DNA from: CAYVRJ01 sp964453645
Lineage (GTDB): Bacteria > Bacillota > Clostridia > Christensenellales > JAWKQI01
DNA: 64,000 bases
NCBI GenBank assembly: GCA_964453645.1
Contig: CAYVRJ010000009.1
Location: 1-64,000 of the forward strand
Reading direction: 5' to 3'
Part shown: one piece after another, positions 1 through 7,627 of the stretch
Position numbering within the stretch: the first letter of the stretch is position 1
Layout: every line of letters begins with the position of its first letter
Translations under genes and position numbers: made by a program
Notes under the pieces: generated by a model
Databases searched by the model: none
Seen by the model: only the letters and a program-made list of their open reading frames with translations
Told to the model about the DNA's origin: nothing

Positions 1-52
1 AAAAAAGTGAACCCCCTTTGTTAGTATTTTGTCTAACAATTGGGGTTCACTT
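1..52 (-). terminator. Strong intrinsic terminator of the minus-strand peptide cassette
   Basis: Read on the minus strand, AGTGAACCCC (51-42) pairs with GGGGTTCACT (15-6). The stem is extended by CTAACAA/TTGTTAG (39-33 with 24-18) and is followed by a run of T (6-1). It ends the transcript of the 24-residue peptide at 67-141. Unlike the hairpins of the other two cassettes, it has a full U-tract. Confidence 0.85.
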
Positions 53-66
53 CAGTGAGAGGGCGG

Positions 67-141
67 TTAATTTTTTGCAACAAGGATCAGAACTATCAGA
101 GACATTATAAAGAGAATGATCAACGTTAGTTTCTGTTTCAT
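67..141 (-). CDS. 24-residue single-span hydrophobic peptide, type I toxin-like (cassette C)
   Basis: The peptide begins MKQKLTLIILFIMSL and ends VAKN: a lysine-rich start, one hydrophobic span and a charged tail. The start ATG at 141 follows a strong GGGGAGGTGA ribosome binding site. That site lies in a leader hairpin (CTTCCCT 168-162 with AGGGGAG 156-150). Leader GGCGGT (174-169) is complementary to ACCGCC (67-62) around the stop codon. The architecture matches two other cassettes at 30.6 and 41.0 kb. The shape is that of type I toxins of the TxpA or holin-like kind, which damage the membrane when overproduced. The toxin role is inferred from form only. No antisense promoter can be seen because the convergent side lies beyond the window start. 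Confidence 0.6.
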   Translation of the reverse strand: MKQKLTLIILFIMSLIVLILVAKN

Positions 142-196
142 GTGCTCACCTCCCCTCTACAAGGGAAGACCGCCTACCATTTATTCACCCAGCACT

Positions 197-225
197 ACAA
201 TACCATATTTCGACAAATAACACAA
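197..225 (-). promoter_or_regulatory. Promoter of cassette C with TGTCGAA in the spacer
   Basis: On the minus strand, -35 TTGTGT (225-220), a 17-nt spacer and -10 TATTGT (202-197) with an extended -10 TGG. TGTCGAA (215-209) occupies spacer positions 5-11, the same register as in the other two cassettes. This heptamer equals the Spo0A-box core. Spo0A control is inferred. Confidence 0.6.
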
Positions 226-269
226 TACAAAAATTACATATAAATCAACCACCTGCCCTATTTTTGCAA

Positions 270-298
270 TTGTTTACATGAAATATATATGTTATAAT
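270..298 (+). promoter_or_regulatory. Promoter of the branching enzyme gene
   Basis: TTGTTT (270-275), 17 nt, then a perfect TATAAT (293-298). It lies 31 bases before the ATG at 330, which has an AAAGGAG ribosome binding site. It diverges from the cassette C promoter. Confidence 0.55.
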
Positions 299-329
299 AA
301 AATATGTACGATCACAAAGGAGTAAATTC

Positions 330-2264
330 ATGAAACAATTTAAAATTCTTGAAATCGATCCCTATCTGGCACCCTACGAGAGCGACATAAACTTGAGAAT
401 GGAAAACTATGCTTCCATGAGAAAAACCCTGCTGGGCAGCGGCAAGAGCCTAAAAACCATCGCCAAGGAACACACCTACTACGGCTTTCACACTGTAAAG
501 GGCGGATGGGTCTACCGGGAGTGGGCACCTGCTGCCGAGGAGATCACCCTGTTTGGAGATTTTAACGGCTGGAACAGGGAGGAACACAAGCTGACTAAAC
601 TCAACGATGAGGATTTTGAAATTTCCTTCTCGGGTAAAATTCCCCACGGCTCCAAGGTGCGCATTCGCATCCGGGCGAACGGTCGTGAATTTGAACGGAT
701 TCCCCTCTATGCCAAACGGCTTGTCCAGGACGAACATACCAAGGCCTTTGATGCGGTTATTTGGTCGACCAAGAAGTATAGTTGGAAGACAGAAGCGTTT
801 GTTCCCAACAAACATCTATTTATCTACGAGTGCCACATCGGCATGTCCTCGGAGGAGGAAAGGGTTGCAACGTTTAGCGAATTTACACAACATATATTAC
901 CTAGAATCCATCAACTGGGTTACACTGCTGTGCAGATTATGGCCGTGATGGAACACCCCTACTACGGCTCTTTTGGATATCAGGTGACCAACCTCTTTGC
1001 CGTCTCCTCTCGCTTCGGCACCCCCGAGGAGTTTAAAGAGCTGGTGGATACCGCCCACGGTTTGGGTATTGCCGTGATCATGGACATCGTCCACTCCCAC
1101 ATCGCACCCAACACCGAGGAAGGTCTTGCGGAGTTCGACGGCACCGATTATCAGTTTTGCCACAGTGGGGGCAGGGGCAGCCACCCGGCGTGGGGCACCC
1201 GGCTGTACGACTATAACAAACCCAAGGTGCTGAAATTTTTATTGTCCAACGTAAATTATTGGCTCACGGAATATAAATTAGATGGGTTTCGCTTCGATGG
1301 CATTACCTCCATGCTCTACCACCACCACGGCTTAGGGGTTGCATTCTCGGACTACAGCCACTATTTCTCCACCAGCACCGACACCGAAGCGGTGACATAT
1401 TTGCAGCTTGCCGCCGAAGTCTGCCGGGAGATCAACAAACACAGCATCCTCATTGCTGAAGACATGAGTGGTATGCCGGGCATGTGCCTGCCCATCACCG
1501 ACGGGGGTATTGGCTTCCACTACCGCTTAAACATGGGATTACCCGACTATCTCATTAAAATGATGAAGATGCGGGAGGAAGATTGGCACCTAGGCACCCT
1601 GTGGCACGAGCTGGTGAGCAGACGGCCCAAGGAAAAAACCATCGGCTACACCGAATCCCACGACCAAGCTTTGGTGGGGGACAAGACCCTGATGTTTTGG
1701 ATGGCCGATCAGGAGATGTACTGGCACATGCACAAAGACGACAACAACCCAACGGTGGAGCGTGCCATGGCTCTGCACAAGATGTTTCGGCTCATCACCT
1801 GCGCCTGCGGTGGAGAGGGGTATTTAAACTTTATGGGTAACGAGTTCGGGCACCCCGAGTGGGTGGACTTCCCCCGGCAGGGCAACGGCTGGAGCTGCTA
1901 CCACGCCAGAAGACAGTGGAGTCTTGCCGACAATCCCGATTTAAAATATCAATATCTACTGGCCTTTGACAAAGCCATGCTCAAGTTGTGCGCCCAATCC
2001 GAGGAAGCCGCAGTGTTTGTGATGGTGCACGAGGACAACAAAGTTTTGGTGTTTGAAAAGGGCAAGTACACCTTTGTGTTTAACTTCCACGGCTGGAACA
2101 GCTTTGTATACGACTGCAAGGGGGATTTCGAGATTGTGTTGCACACTGCGTGGAAGTCCTTCGGTGGGTATGTGGACGAAACGATAAACGAAGGGTTGAT
2201 CCGTCCCGACGGTGTTGTGGCCGATCGCAGAACGGCGATCGTTTTGGAGCGAAAAAATAAATAA
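330..2264 (+). CDS. glgB: 1,4-alpha-glucan branching enzyme, eukaryotic-like GH13_8 type
   Basis: This enzyme makes alpha-1,6 branches in glycogen-like polymers in the cytosol. The 644-residue protein has an N-terminal CBM48-like domain (about 60-150, with GDFNGWNRE), then a GH13 barrel. Catalytic motifs are DGFRFDGITSMLYHHHG (nucleophile Asp), IAEDMSGMPG (acid/base Glu) and YTESHDQALVGDK (transition-state His-Asp). These versions are the ones typical of eukaryotic-type branching enzymes, which some Clostridia and Bacteroidetes also carry. No other glycogen gene is adjacent. A promoter and AAAGGAG site support the start. The following gene seems to have its own promoter. Confidence 0.93.
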   Translation: MKQFKILEIDPYLAPYESDINLRMENYASMRKTLLGSGKSLKTIAKEHTYYGFHTVKGGWVYREWAPAAEEITLFGDFNGWNREEHKLTKLNDEDFEISFSGKIPHGSKVRIRIRANGREFERIPLYAKRLVQDEHTKAFDAVIWSTKKYSWKTEAFVPNKHLFIYECHIGMSSEEERVATFSEFTQHILPRIHQLGYTAVQIMAVMEHPYYGSFGYQVTNLFAVSSRFGTPEEFKELVDTAHGLGIAVIMDIVHSHIAPNTEEGLAEFDGTDYQFCHSGGRGSHPAWGTRLYDYNKPKVLKFLLSNVNYWLTEYKLDGFRFDGITSMLYHHHGLGVAFSDYSHYFSTSTDTEAVTYLQLAAEVCREINKHSILIAEDMSGMPGMCLPITDGGIGFHYRLNMGLPDYLIKMMKMREEDWHLGTLWHELVSRRPKEKTIGYTESHDQALVGDKTLMFWMADQEMYWHMHKDDNNPTVERAMALHKMFRLITCACGGEGYLNFMGNEFGHPEWVDFPRQGNGWSCYHARRQWSLADNPDLKYQYLLAFDKAMLKLCAQSEEAAVFVMVHEDNKVLVFEKGKYTFVFNFHGWNSFVYDCKGDFEIVLHTAWKSFGGYVDETINEGLIRPDGVVADRRTAIVLERKNK

Positions 2265-2310
2265 TCGTCATATTTTTGAAGGCTAAAGTGTAAAGATATT
2301 TTGAAATATA

Positions 2311-2339
2311 TTGATTTATTGGAGCCTTGACGTTATTAT
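2311..2339 (+). promoter_or_regulatory. Promoter giving a probably leaderless PIG-L mRNA
   Basis: TTGATT (2311-2316), 17 nt, TATTAT (2334-2339). The ATG at 2346 lies 6 nt after the -10, where transcription would normally begin. No ribosome binding site is present within 15 nt of the ATG. Confidence 0.5.
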
Positions 2340-2345
2340 AGTAAT

Positions 2346-3395
2346 ATGAAAAAATTCGCCGTTTTGATCACAGCACTGCTGTTTTTGCTCTCTACCGGAA
2401 GCGTCTTAGCCGCACCCATCGCAGGTGTGGATGAGTTAAACGTTTATTACACCGGTTTGGAAGACTTAGACGACATGCACGAACCCCCCGAGAAGGTGGA
2501 TATGCTACTTGTGGTGGCTCACCCCGACGACGATCTCATCTACATGGGCGGAGTGATTCCCTACTACGGGGGAGAACTGAAAAAGAGTGTGCTGGTTGTG
2601 TATATGTCCAACTACAACGACGGTCGAAAAAATGAAGCCAGAGAAGGGCTGAAAGTTTGCAAAAACAACATCTATCCCCTCTTTGCGGAGTTTCCCGATA
2701 AACTCACCAAAACCTTGGAGGACGCAAAAAAACTTTGGGCAGAGGAGGAGACGGTTGGATTTTTAGTTTCTGTCCTGCGCAAGTATAGGCCCGACGTGGT
2801 GGTCACCCACGATGCAAACGGGGAATACGGCCACGGTGCCCACATGCTCACCTCCCTTTCGGTGCGACGGGCAGTGGAAAAGTGTGCGGACGACACCTTT
2901 TATCCACAGAGTGCACAGGCCTTTGGCACCTACGAGGTGAAAAAGCTCTACCTCCACTTGGGGGATAATCGGATTAAAATGGATTGGAACGTCCCCTTAC
3001 AGACTTTTGAAGGGAAGACTGCCCTAGACATAGCAAAAGAAGCGTTCTTACAACACGAGTCACAACAGCGGTACGGGTTTAAAGTCACCGACGAGGGGCC
3101 GTATACCAATGCGGAGTTCACCCTCTCCCACTGGACGGTGGACTGCGACCCGCTGTCCTTGGATTTCTTCGAGGGTACGTACCCTCTGGACGAAACCCAC
3201 GAGGACGTATCCGACGTTTTTATTGAAGAAGAAAATGTGGAATCCCTGCCCGAGGCCAGCCCCGCACCCTCCCCCACTGCACCTGCTTTAGAAGTGGTGG
3301 GAGTGAGTGCCGGTCAATCCTTTATTGTTTTTTTGACCATCTTGTTTGGCCTTGGGTTTGTGTTTTCCCTCTACATGTTTTTTAGGAGACGTTGA
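2346..3395 (+). CDS. PIG-L/LmbE-family zinc deacetylase, exported and membrane-anchored
   Basis: A 349-residue protein with a signal peptide (about 1-22, ending VLA) and a PIG-L domain. The family removes N-acetyl groups from GlcNAc-containing substrates using zinc. Visible motifs are AHPDDDLIYMGG (about 58-69; Asp/His metal and catalytic residues) and HDANGEYGHGAH (distal His ligands). A proline-rich linker leads to a C-terminal transmembrane helix (about 322-345) with an RRR end, so the catalytic domain should face outward. It ends 1 nt before the phosphodiester glycosidase lipoprotein. Together they suggest processing of a surface glycan, but the substrate is unknown. Confidence 0.85.
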   Translation: MKKFAVLITALLFLLSTGSVLAAPIAGVDELNVYYTGLEDLDDMHEPPEKVDMLLVVAHPDDDLIYMGGVIPYYGGELKKSVLVVYMSNYNDGRKNEAREGLKVCKNNIYPLFAEFPDKLTKTLEDAKKLWAEEETVGFLVSVLRKYRPDVVVTHDANGEYGHGAHMLTSLSVRRAVEKCADDTFYPQSAQAFGTYEVKKLYLHLGDNRIKMDWNVPLQTFEGKTALDIAKEAFLQHESQQRYGFKVTDEGPYTNAEFTLSHWTVDCDPLSLDFFEGTYPLDETHEDVSDVFIEEENVESLPEASPAPSPTAPALEVVGVSAGQSFIVFLTILFGLGFVFSLYMFFRRR

Positions 3396-3396
3396 T

Positions 3397-4449
3397 TTGA
3401 GAAAGTTTCTTGCACTCACCCTGCTGTGTTTAACCCTCGCCGGCTGTAGTTCCACCTACGCCATGGCAACAGCAAACCTACCCGATGTCTTCTATGAGTT
3501 CGACTTCGAAGAGCAAGGTGTTGTGCAAGAGCCAGAAGAGTTGGAAATCGCGGAAAACCCTGTGGATATCGCCGAAGAGGTGGTACCGCCCTCCCCCACC
3601 GAAGACGTGTTCTACGCTGCCCCGGGAGAAGAAATTGTGGTTGCCGATCCCGAAGAAGGGTATTGGCAGTATCTGTCCAACACCTTAGCCATCAACATTT
3701 GCCGGGTGGAGGACAGGGAGCGCAAGTGGATATATTACTTGGCGGATATCCGTATGCGGGGAGATGAAAAGGTTTTAGCTGGATTCTCGGGGGGGCAAGC
3801 CCCGGGCGTTAGGCGGGTGCTGCCCCCGGTGATCCCCCGGACGTATGGTGCGGTCTATGCCCAGAACGGCGATCTGTTAAACCACGAAGATCGGGAACTG
3901 AAGGGCATCATCATTCGGGACGGCATTGTGTATTTAGACAATAAAAAGGCCGACACACTGGCCTTTATGCCCGACAACAGCTTAAAAATCTTTGCACCGG
4001 GAGAAGCAACGGCACAGGAACTGCTAAACATGGGGGTGACCCAAGCCTTTTCCTTTGGCCCCTGGCTTATAAAAGACGGGGAGATCAACCAAGATGCCAA
4101 TCGCTCCAGAGTTGCAGGGCGCAATCCCAGAAGCGGCATCGGCATGTTGGAACCCGGTCACTTCCTGTGCATCGTAGCCGACGGGCGCCAGCCAAAGTCC
4201 GTTGGGCTTTATATGACAGAATTTGCCCAGCTCTTTGCCGATCTGGGCTGCACACAGGCCTATAACCTAGACGGAGGTTCGTCCTCCTCCATGGTGTTTA
4301 TGGGGGAATCCCTCAACACCCACCGACAGGGCGCACCCGGCCAGCGTGCGCTGCAAGAGATGTTTATGTTCGGCAACTCCTTGCAGGTGCCCTCGGTACA
4401 GGACAAAATTTATCATTCAGGCAACAAGTATTTTCATGAAGATGATTGA
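3397..4449 (+). CDS. Lipoprotein with phosphodiester glycosidase (NAGPA) domain
   Basis: I place the start at TTG 3397, seven bases after AGGAGA, because it gives a clean lipoprotein signal (MRKFLALTLLCLTLAGCSS, lipobox LAGC). An acidic linker (about 30-80) precedes a NAGPA-like domain with GFSGGQAPGVRRVLPP, RNPRSGIGML and NLDGGSSSSMVF, the conserved signature of the family. Members cleave GlcNAc-1-phosphodiesters or related bonds. It directly follows the PIG-L gene, forming a two-gene surface-glycan unit, and its end overlaps ecfA1 by 14 bases. The 350-residue length is normal for the bacterial proteins. Confidence 0.85.
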   Translation: MRKFLALTLLCLTLAGCSSTYAMATANLPDVFYEFDFEEQGVVQEPEELEIAENPVDIAEEVVPPSPTEDVFYAAPGEEIVVADPEEGYWQYLSNTLAINICRVEDRERKWIYYLADIRMRGDEKVLAGFSGGQAPGVRRVLPPVIPRTYGAVYAQNGDLLNHEDRELKGIIIRDGIVYLDNKKADTLAFMPDNSLKIFAPGEATAQELLNMGVTQAFSFGPWLIKDGEINQDANRSRVAGRNPRSGIGMLEPGHFLCIVADGRQPKSVGLYMTEFAQLFADLGCTQAYNLDGGSSSSMVFMGESLNTHRQGAPGQRALQEMFMFGNSLQVPSVQDKIYHSGNKYFHEDD

Positions 4450-5266
4450 AGCAAAACGAGTTAAATATAACTATACGTCCCAGGACTCCATCACCCTTGC
4501 CTTAAACGATGTAAACATTGTAATAGACAAAGGTTCCTTTGTTTGTATTATTGGGCACAACGGCAGCGGCAAGTCCACCTTTGCTAAGCTGCTCAACGCC
4601 TTTTGTCTGCCCACGGCGGGGGAACTCACCGTTGCGGGGCTGAGCACAACTTTGGAAGAGAATTTATATAAAATTCGCAGGAGCTGCGGTATGGTCTTTC
4701 AAAACCCGGACAACCAGTTGGTGGCCGGAGTAGTGGAGGACGACGTGGCCTTTGGGCCGGAGAACATCGGCCTGCCCCCGGCACAGATTCGGGAGCGAGT
4801 GGACTTTGCCCTTAAGGCAGTAAATATGTACGACCACCTCCACGCCTCCCCCAGTTTGCTCTCGGGGGGGCAGAAGCAGCGCATCGCCATTGCGGGAGTG
4901 CTGGCGCTCAACCCAGATATTTTGGTGTTCGACGAACCCACCGCCATGTTAGACCCTGCGGGGAGACGGGAAGTCATGGAAGTCATCCACTCCCTGAACA
5001 AAGACGAGGGTAAGACGGTGGTGCTCATCACCCACCACATGGAGGAAGCGGTGGACTGCGACCGCATTATTGTCATGGCAAACGGAGAAGTGCTCATGGA
5101 GGGCACCCCTGCCGAGGTGTTTAGCCGAAATGAGGAGCTTGCTGCCAACCGGCTGTCCCTGCCCGTTGCCGCACAAATTTTTCACAAATTAAATATAACC
5201 GGAGAGATGCCGCTCCACCTAGAGGATGCGGCGGAGCTGATATGCCAATTGCTGCAAACAACATAA
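4436..5266 (+). CDS. ecfA1: ECF transporter ATP-binding protein EcfA1
   Basis: First ATPase of the energy-coupling factor module that powers vitamin and metal uptake with interchangeable S components. Walker A is GHNGSGKST, the ABC signature LSGGQKQR, Walker B ILVFDEPTAMLD, and the switch His is in LITHHMEE. The ATG at 4436 (another in frame at 4442) lies inside the end of the preceding gene, indicating coupling. The next gene overlaps by 25 bases. The order A1-A2-T-truA is the standard Firmicutes arrangement, here without the usual ribosomal genes upstream. Confidence 0.95.
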   Translation: MKMIEAKRVKYNYTSQDSITLALNDVNIVIDKGSFVCIIGHNGSGKSTFAKLLNAFCLPTAGELTVAGLSTTLEENLYKIRRSCGMVFQNPDNQLVAGVVEDDVAFGPENIGLPPAQIRERVDFALKAVNMYDHLHASPSLLSGGQKQRIAIAGVLALNPDILVFDEPTAMLDPAGRREVMEVIHSLNKDEGKTVVLITHHMEEAVDCDRIIVMANGEVLMEGTPAEVFSRNEELAANRLSLPVAAQIFHKLNITGEMPLHLEDAAELICQLLQTT

Positions 5267-6093
5267 GTTATACGTATTCGAAAAACACCCCCTTTGAACA
5301 CACGGCTGTTTCTGACTTAAGCCTAACCATTCGTGAGGGGGATTACATAGGAATGATCGGACACACCGGTTCGGGTAAGACCACCTTAATTAAGATATTG
5401 TGTGGTCTGTTGCCCCCGTCCTCGGGTACCCTCACCCTAAACGGTGAAGAGGTCTATAACAAAAAGTTCGACAAGCGAAAACTTCGCCAACAGATCGGGG
5501 TGGTATTTCAATACCCCGAATACCAGTTGTTCGAAGAGACTGTAAAAAAAGATATCGCCTTTGGCCCCACCAAGCAGGGGCACTCCCCCGAAGAAGTGGA
5601 AAAACGAGTGTGTGAAGCCATGGAACTGCTGGGTATCCCCGAACATTTGGGGGACAAATCCCCCTTCGAGCTCTCGGGAGGGCAAAAGCGTCTGTGCGCC
5701 TTAGCGGGGGTGCTGGCCATGAAACCAAAGTTTTTGTTTTTGGACGAGCCTGTGGCCGGATTAGACCCCGTTTCCCGGGAACACCTGTTTGAGGTGATTC
5801 AAAGGCTCAACGCACAGGGAACGGCCATCATCCTCATCACCCACAGTATGGACGACTTGGCTCAACACGCCAAAAAAGTGTTTGTGTTAAACGGTGGAAG
5901 GCTTGCCTTTGCGGGTACACCTGCGGAAATTTTCTCCCGCCCGGAGGAACTAAAGGCCATGGGGTTAAACGTACCCCAGGTGAGCGAACTGGTCTTAATG
6001 CTCAAAAACCGTGGAGTGGTTCTGCCCAGCGATCTGGTGACGGTGGATCAGTTGATTGAATATGTAAGGAGCAAACGTTGTAAACATGCTTAA
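5242..6093 (+). CDS. ecfA2: ECF transporter ATP-binding protein EcfA2
   Basis: Second ATPase of the ECF module, 283 residues. Motifs: Walker A GHTGSGKTT (about 39-47), Q-loop VVFQYPEYQ, signature LSGGQKRLCALAG, Walker B FLFLDEPVAGLD, switch ILITHSMDD. It pairs with EcfA1 as a heterodimer and is docked to EcfT. It overlaps ecfA1 by 25 bases and ecfT by 8, so the three proteins are probably translated together in fixed ratio. Confidence 0.95.
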   Translation: MPIAANNISYTYSKNTPFEHTAVSDLSLTIREGDYIGMIGHTGSGKTTLIKILCGLLPPSSGTLTLNGEEVYNKKFDKRKLRQQIGVVFQYPEYQLFEETVKKDIAFGPTKQGHSPEEVEKRVCEAMELLGIPEHLGDKSPFELSGGQKRLCALAGVLAMKPKFLFLDEPVAGLDPVSREHLFEVIQRLNAQGTAIILITHSMDDLAQHAKKVFVLNGGRLAFAGTPAEIFSRPEELKAMGLNVPQVSELVLMLKNRGVVLPSDLVTVDQLIEYVRSKRCKHA

Positions 6094-6880
6094 AAATATA
6101 ACCTTGGGGCAGTACTTTCCCGGAAAGTCCATCATTCACCGCTTAGACCCCCGGACAAAAATACTCATCATCGTGGCACTGATCGCCCTGGTGTTTTTGA
6201 TTAAAAGTTTCTACGGCTATTTGTTTTTGCTGCTCTTGGTGGTGTGCACCATTTGGCTTTCGAAAATCAACGCACTGGTGGTGCTAAAAAGCTTAAAATC
6301 CATTTGGTTTCTCATCACCTTTACGTTTCTTTTAAACATATTCATCCTAAACGAAGGGGAAATACTCTTTCAATGGTGGATATTAAAAGTCACTCAAGGG
6401 GGGCTGATGCGGGCCATCTTCTTGGCGCTGCGGCTGGTGTTCCTCATACTGTTCACCACCCTGCTCACCCTCACCACCTCCCCCATCGCCTTTACCGACG
6501 GACTGGAACGGCTGTTAGCCCCGCTCAAGCTCATTAAATTTCCCGTCCACGAGCTTGCGCTGATGATGACCATCGCCCTCAAGTTTATTCCCGTGCTGGT
6601 GGAGGAGACGGATAAAATTATGAACGCACAGGCCGCCCGGGGAGCGGATTTTGTTGCGGGTAACATTTTTAAACGCATTTATGGCATGATCCCCATCTTA
6701 ATTCCCCTGTTCGTCTGTGCATTTCGCCGGGCGGACGAGCTGGCACAGGCCATGGAATCCCGGTGTTACACGGGAAGTGTGGGCCGCACCCGGCTTAAGC
6801 AACTCAAATATTCGAAAAATGATTATCTGGCACTGGCTGCCTTTTTGGCAACAGCCGTGCCCTGCGGAGTATATCTATGA
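6086..6880 (+). CDS. ecfT: ECF transporter transmembrane protein EcfT
   Basis: Membrane scaffold of the ECF transporter, 264 residues with about five hydrophobic spans. It starts with the typical LGQYFPGKSIIHRLDPRTK segment. The two coupling motifs that contact the ATPases are seen as AQAARGADF (A-R-G) and AMESRCYTG (A-R-G-like). No S component gene is present in the window, so substrate cannot be assigned. The 3' end overlaps truA by 4 bases. Confidence 0.94.
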   Translation: MLKNITLGQYFPGKSIIHRLDPRTKILIIVALIALVFLIKSFYGYLFLLLLVVCTIWLSKINALVVLKSLKSIWFLITFTFLLNIFILNEGEILFQWWILKVTQGGLMRAIFLALRLVFLILFTTLLTLTTSPIAFTDGLERLLAPLKLIKFPVHELALMMTIALKFIPVLVEETDKIMNAQAARGADFVAGNIFKRIYGMIPILIPLFVCAFRRADELAQAMESRCYTGSVGRTRLKQLKYSKNDYLALAAFLATAVPCGVYL

Positions 6881-7605
6881 GAGTCGTCATCGTACTTGAA
6901 TATCTGGGCAAGAACTACTGTGGATTTGCCCCCCAAAAGAACGGAATATCCATCGCTCACACGGTGGAATTTGCCTACGCCCACTTGACGAAAGAGCGAA
7001 TCACCGTGGTGGGCGCCAGCCGGACGGATGCCGGGGTGAACGCCTTAGCGCAGCACATCCACTTCGACACCAACACATCCATCCCCCCGGAGAAAATTTG
7101 TTATGCTTTAAACACCTATCTGCCCGTGGACATTCGGGCTGTGCGGTCCTATCAGGTGGACGACAACTTTCACGTTCGGTATGAGGCTAAGGTGAAGCAC
7201 TACCGCTACACCATTTTAAACCGTCCCCACGCCAGCGCCATCCACAGCGACACGGTGTGGCACGTGCCCCGCAAGCTGGACATAACGGCCATGAAGCGCC
7301 AAATTGCCGCCTTCGAGGGAACCCACAACTTTTCTGCCTTTTGTGCAGCGGGAGCCCAATCTAAAACCTTTGTGCGCACCGTCTTCTTTGCCCGTATTTT
7401 AGAAAAGGAAAACGGACTCATCCACTTGGACTTTTTAGGCAATGGTTTTTTATACAACATGGTGCGCATCATGACGGGTACCATCGTTGCCGTGGGACAC
7501 AACAAGATCAACAGCGTGGAGGGAATCATCAAGTCCCGGGATCGCAAGCGGGCAGGCCCCACAGCACCCCCCCACGGGCTCACCCTGTATAACATCGTAT
7601 ATTAA
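6877..7605 (+). CDS. truA: tRNA pseudouridine(38-40) synthase TruA
   Basis: This enzyme isomerises uridines 38-40 of the tRNA anticodon arm. The 242-residue protein carries the catalytic Asp in GASRTDAGVNA (about 47-57), the HYRYTILN segment, and the C-terminal FLYNMVRIMTGTIVAVG motif. Its ATG overlaps the ecfT stop in an ATGA, so it is translationally coupled. This is the usual neighbour of ecfT in Firmicutes. Confidence 0.96.
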   Translation: MRVVIVLEYLGKNYCGFAPQKNGISIAHTVEFAYAHLTKERITVVGASRTDAGVNALAQHIHFDTNTSIPPEKICYALNTYLPVDIRAVRSYQVDDNFHVRYEAKVKHYRYTILNRPHASAIHSDTVWHVPRKLDITAMKRQIAAFEGTHNFSAFCAAGAQSKTFVRTVFFARILEKENGLIHLDFLGNGFLYNMVRIMTGTIVAVGHNKINSVEGIIKSRDRKRAGPTAPPHGLTLYNIVY

Positions 7606-7627
7606 TAAATTTGGAGGAAGAATAGAC

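Noticed and set aside
3346..3396. Upstream ATG 3346 as the start of the phosphodiester glycosidase gene
   Set aside because: It lies inside the PIG-L gene and would bury the lipoprotein signal. TTG 3397 has a good ribosome binding site and gives a proper lipobox.
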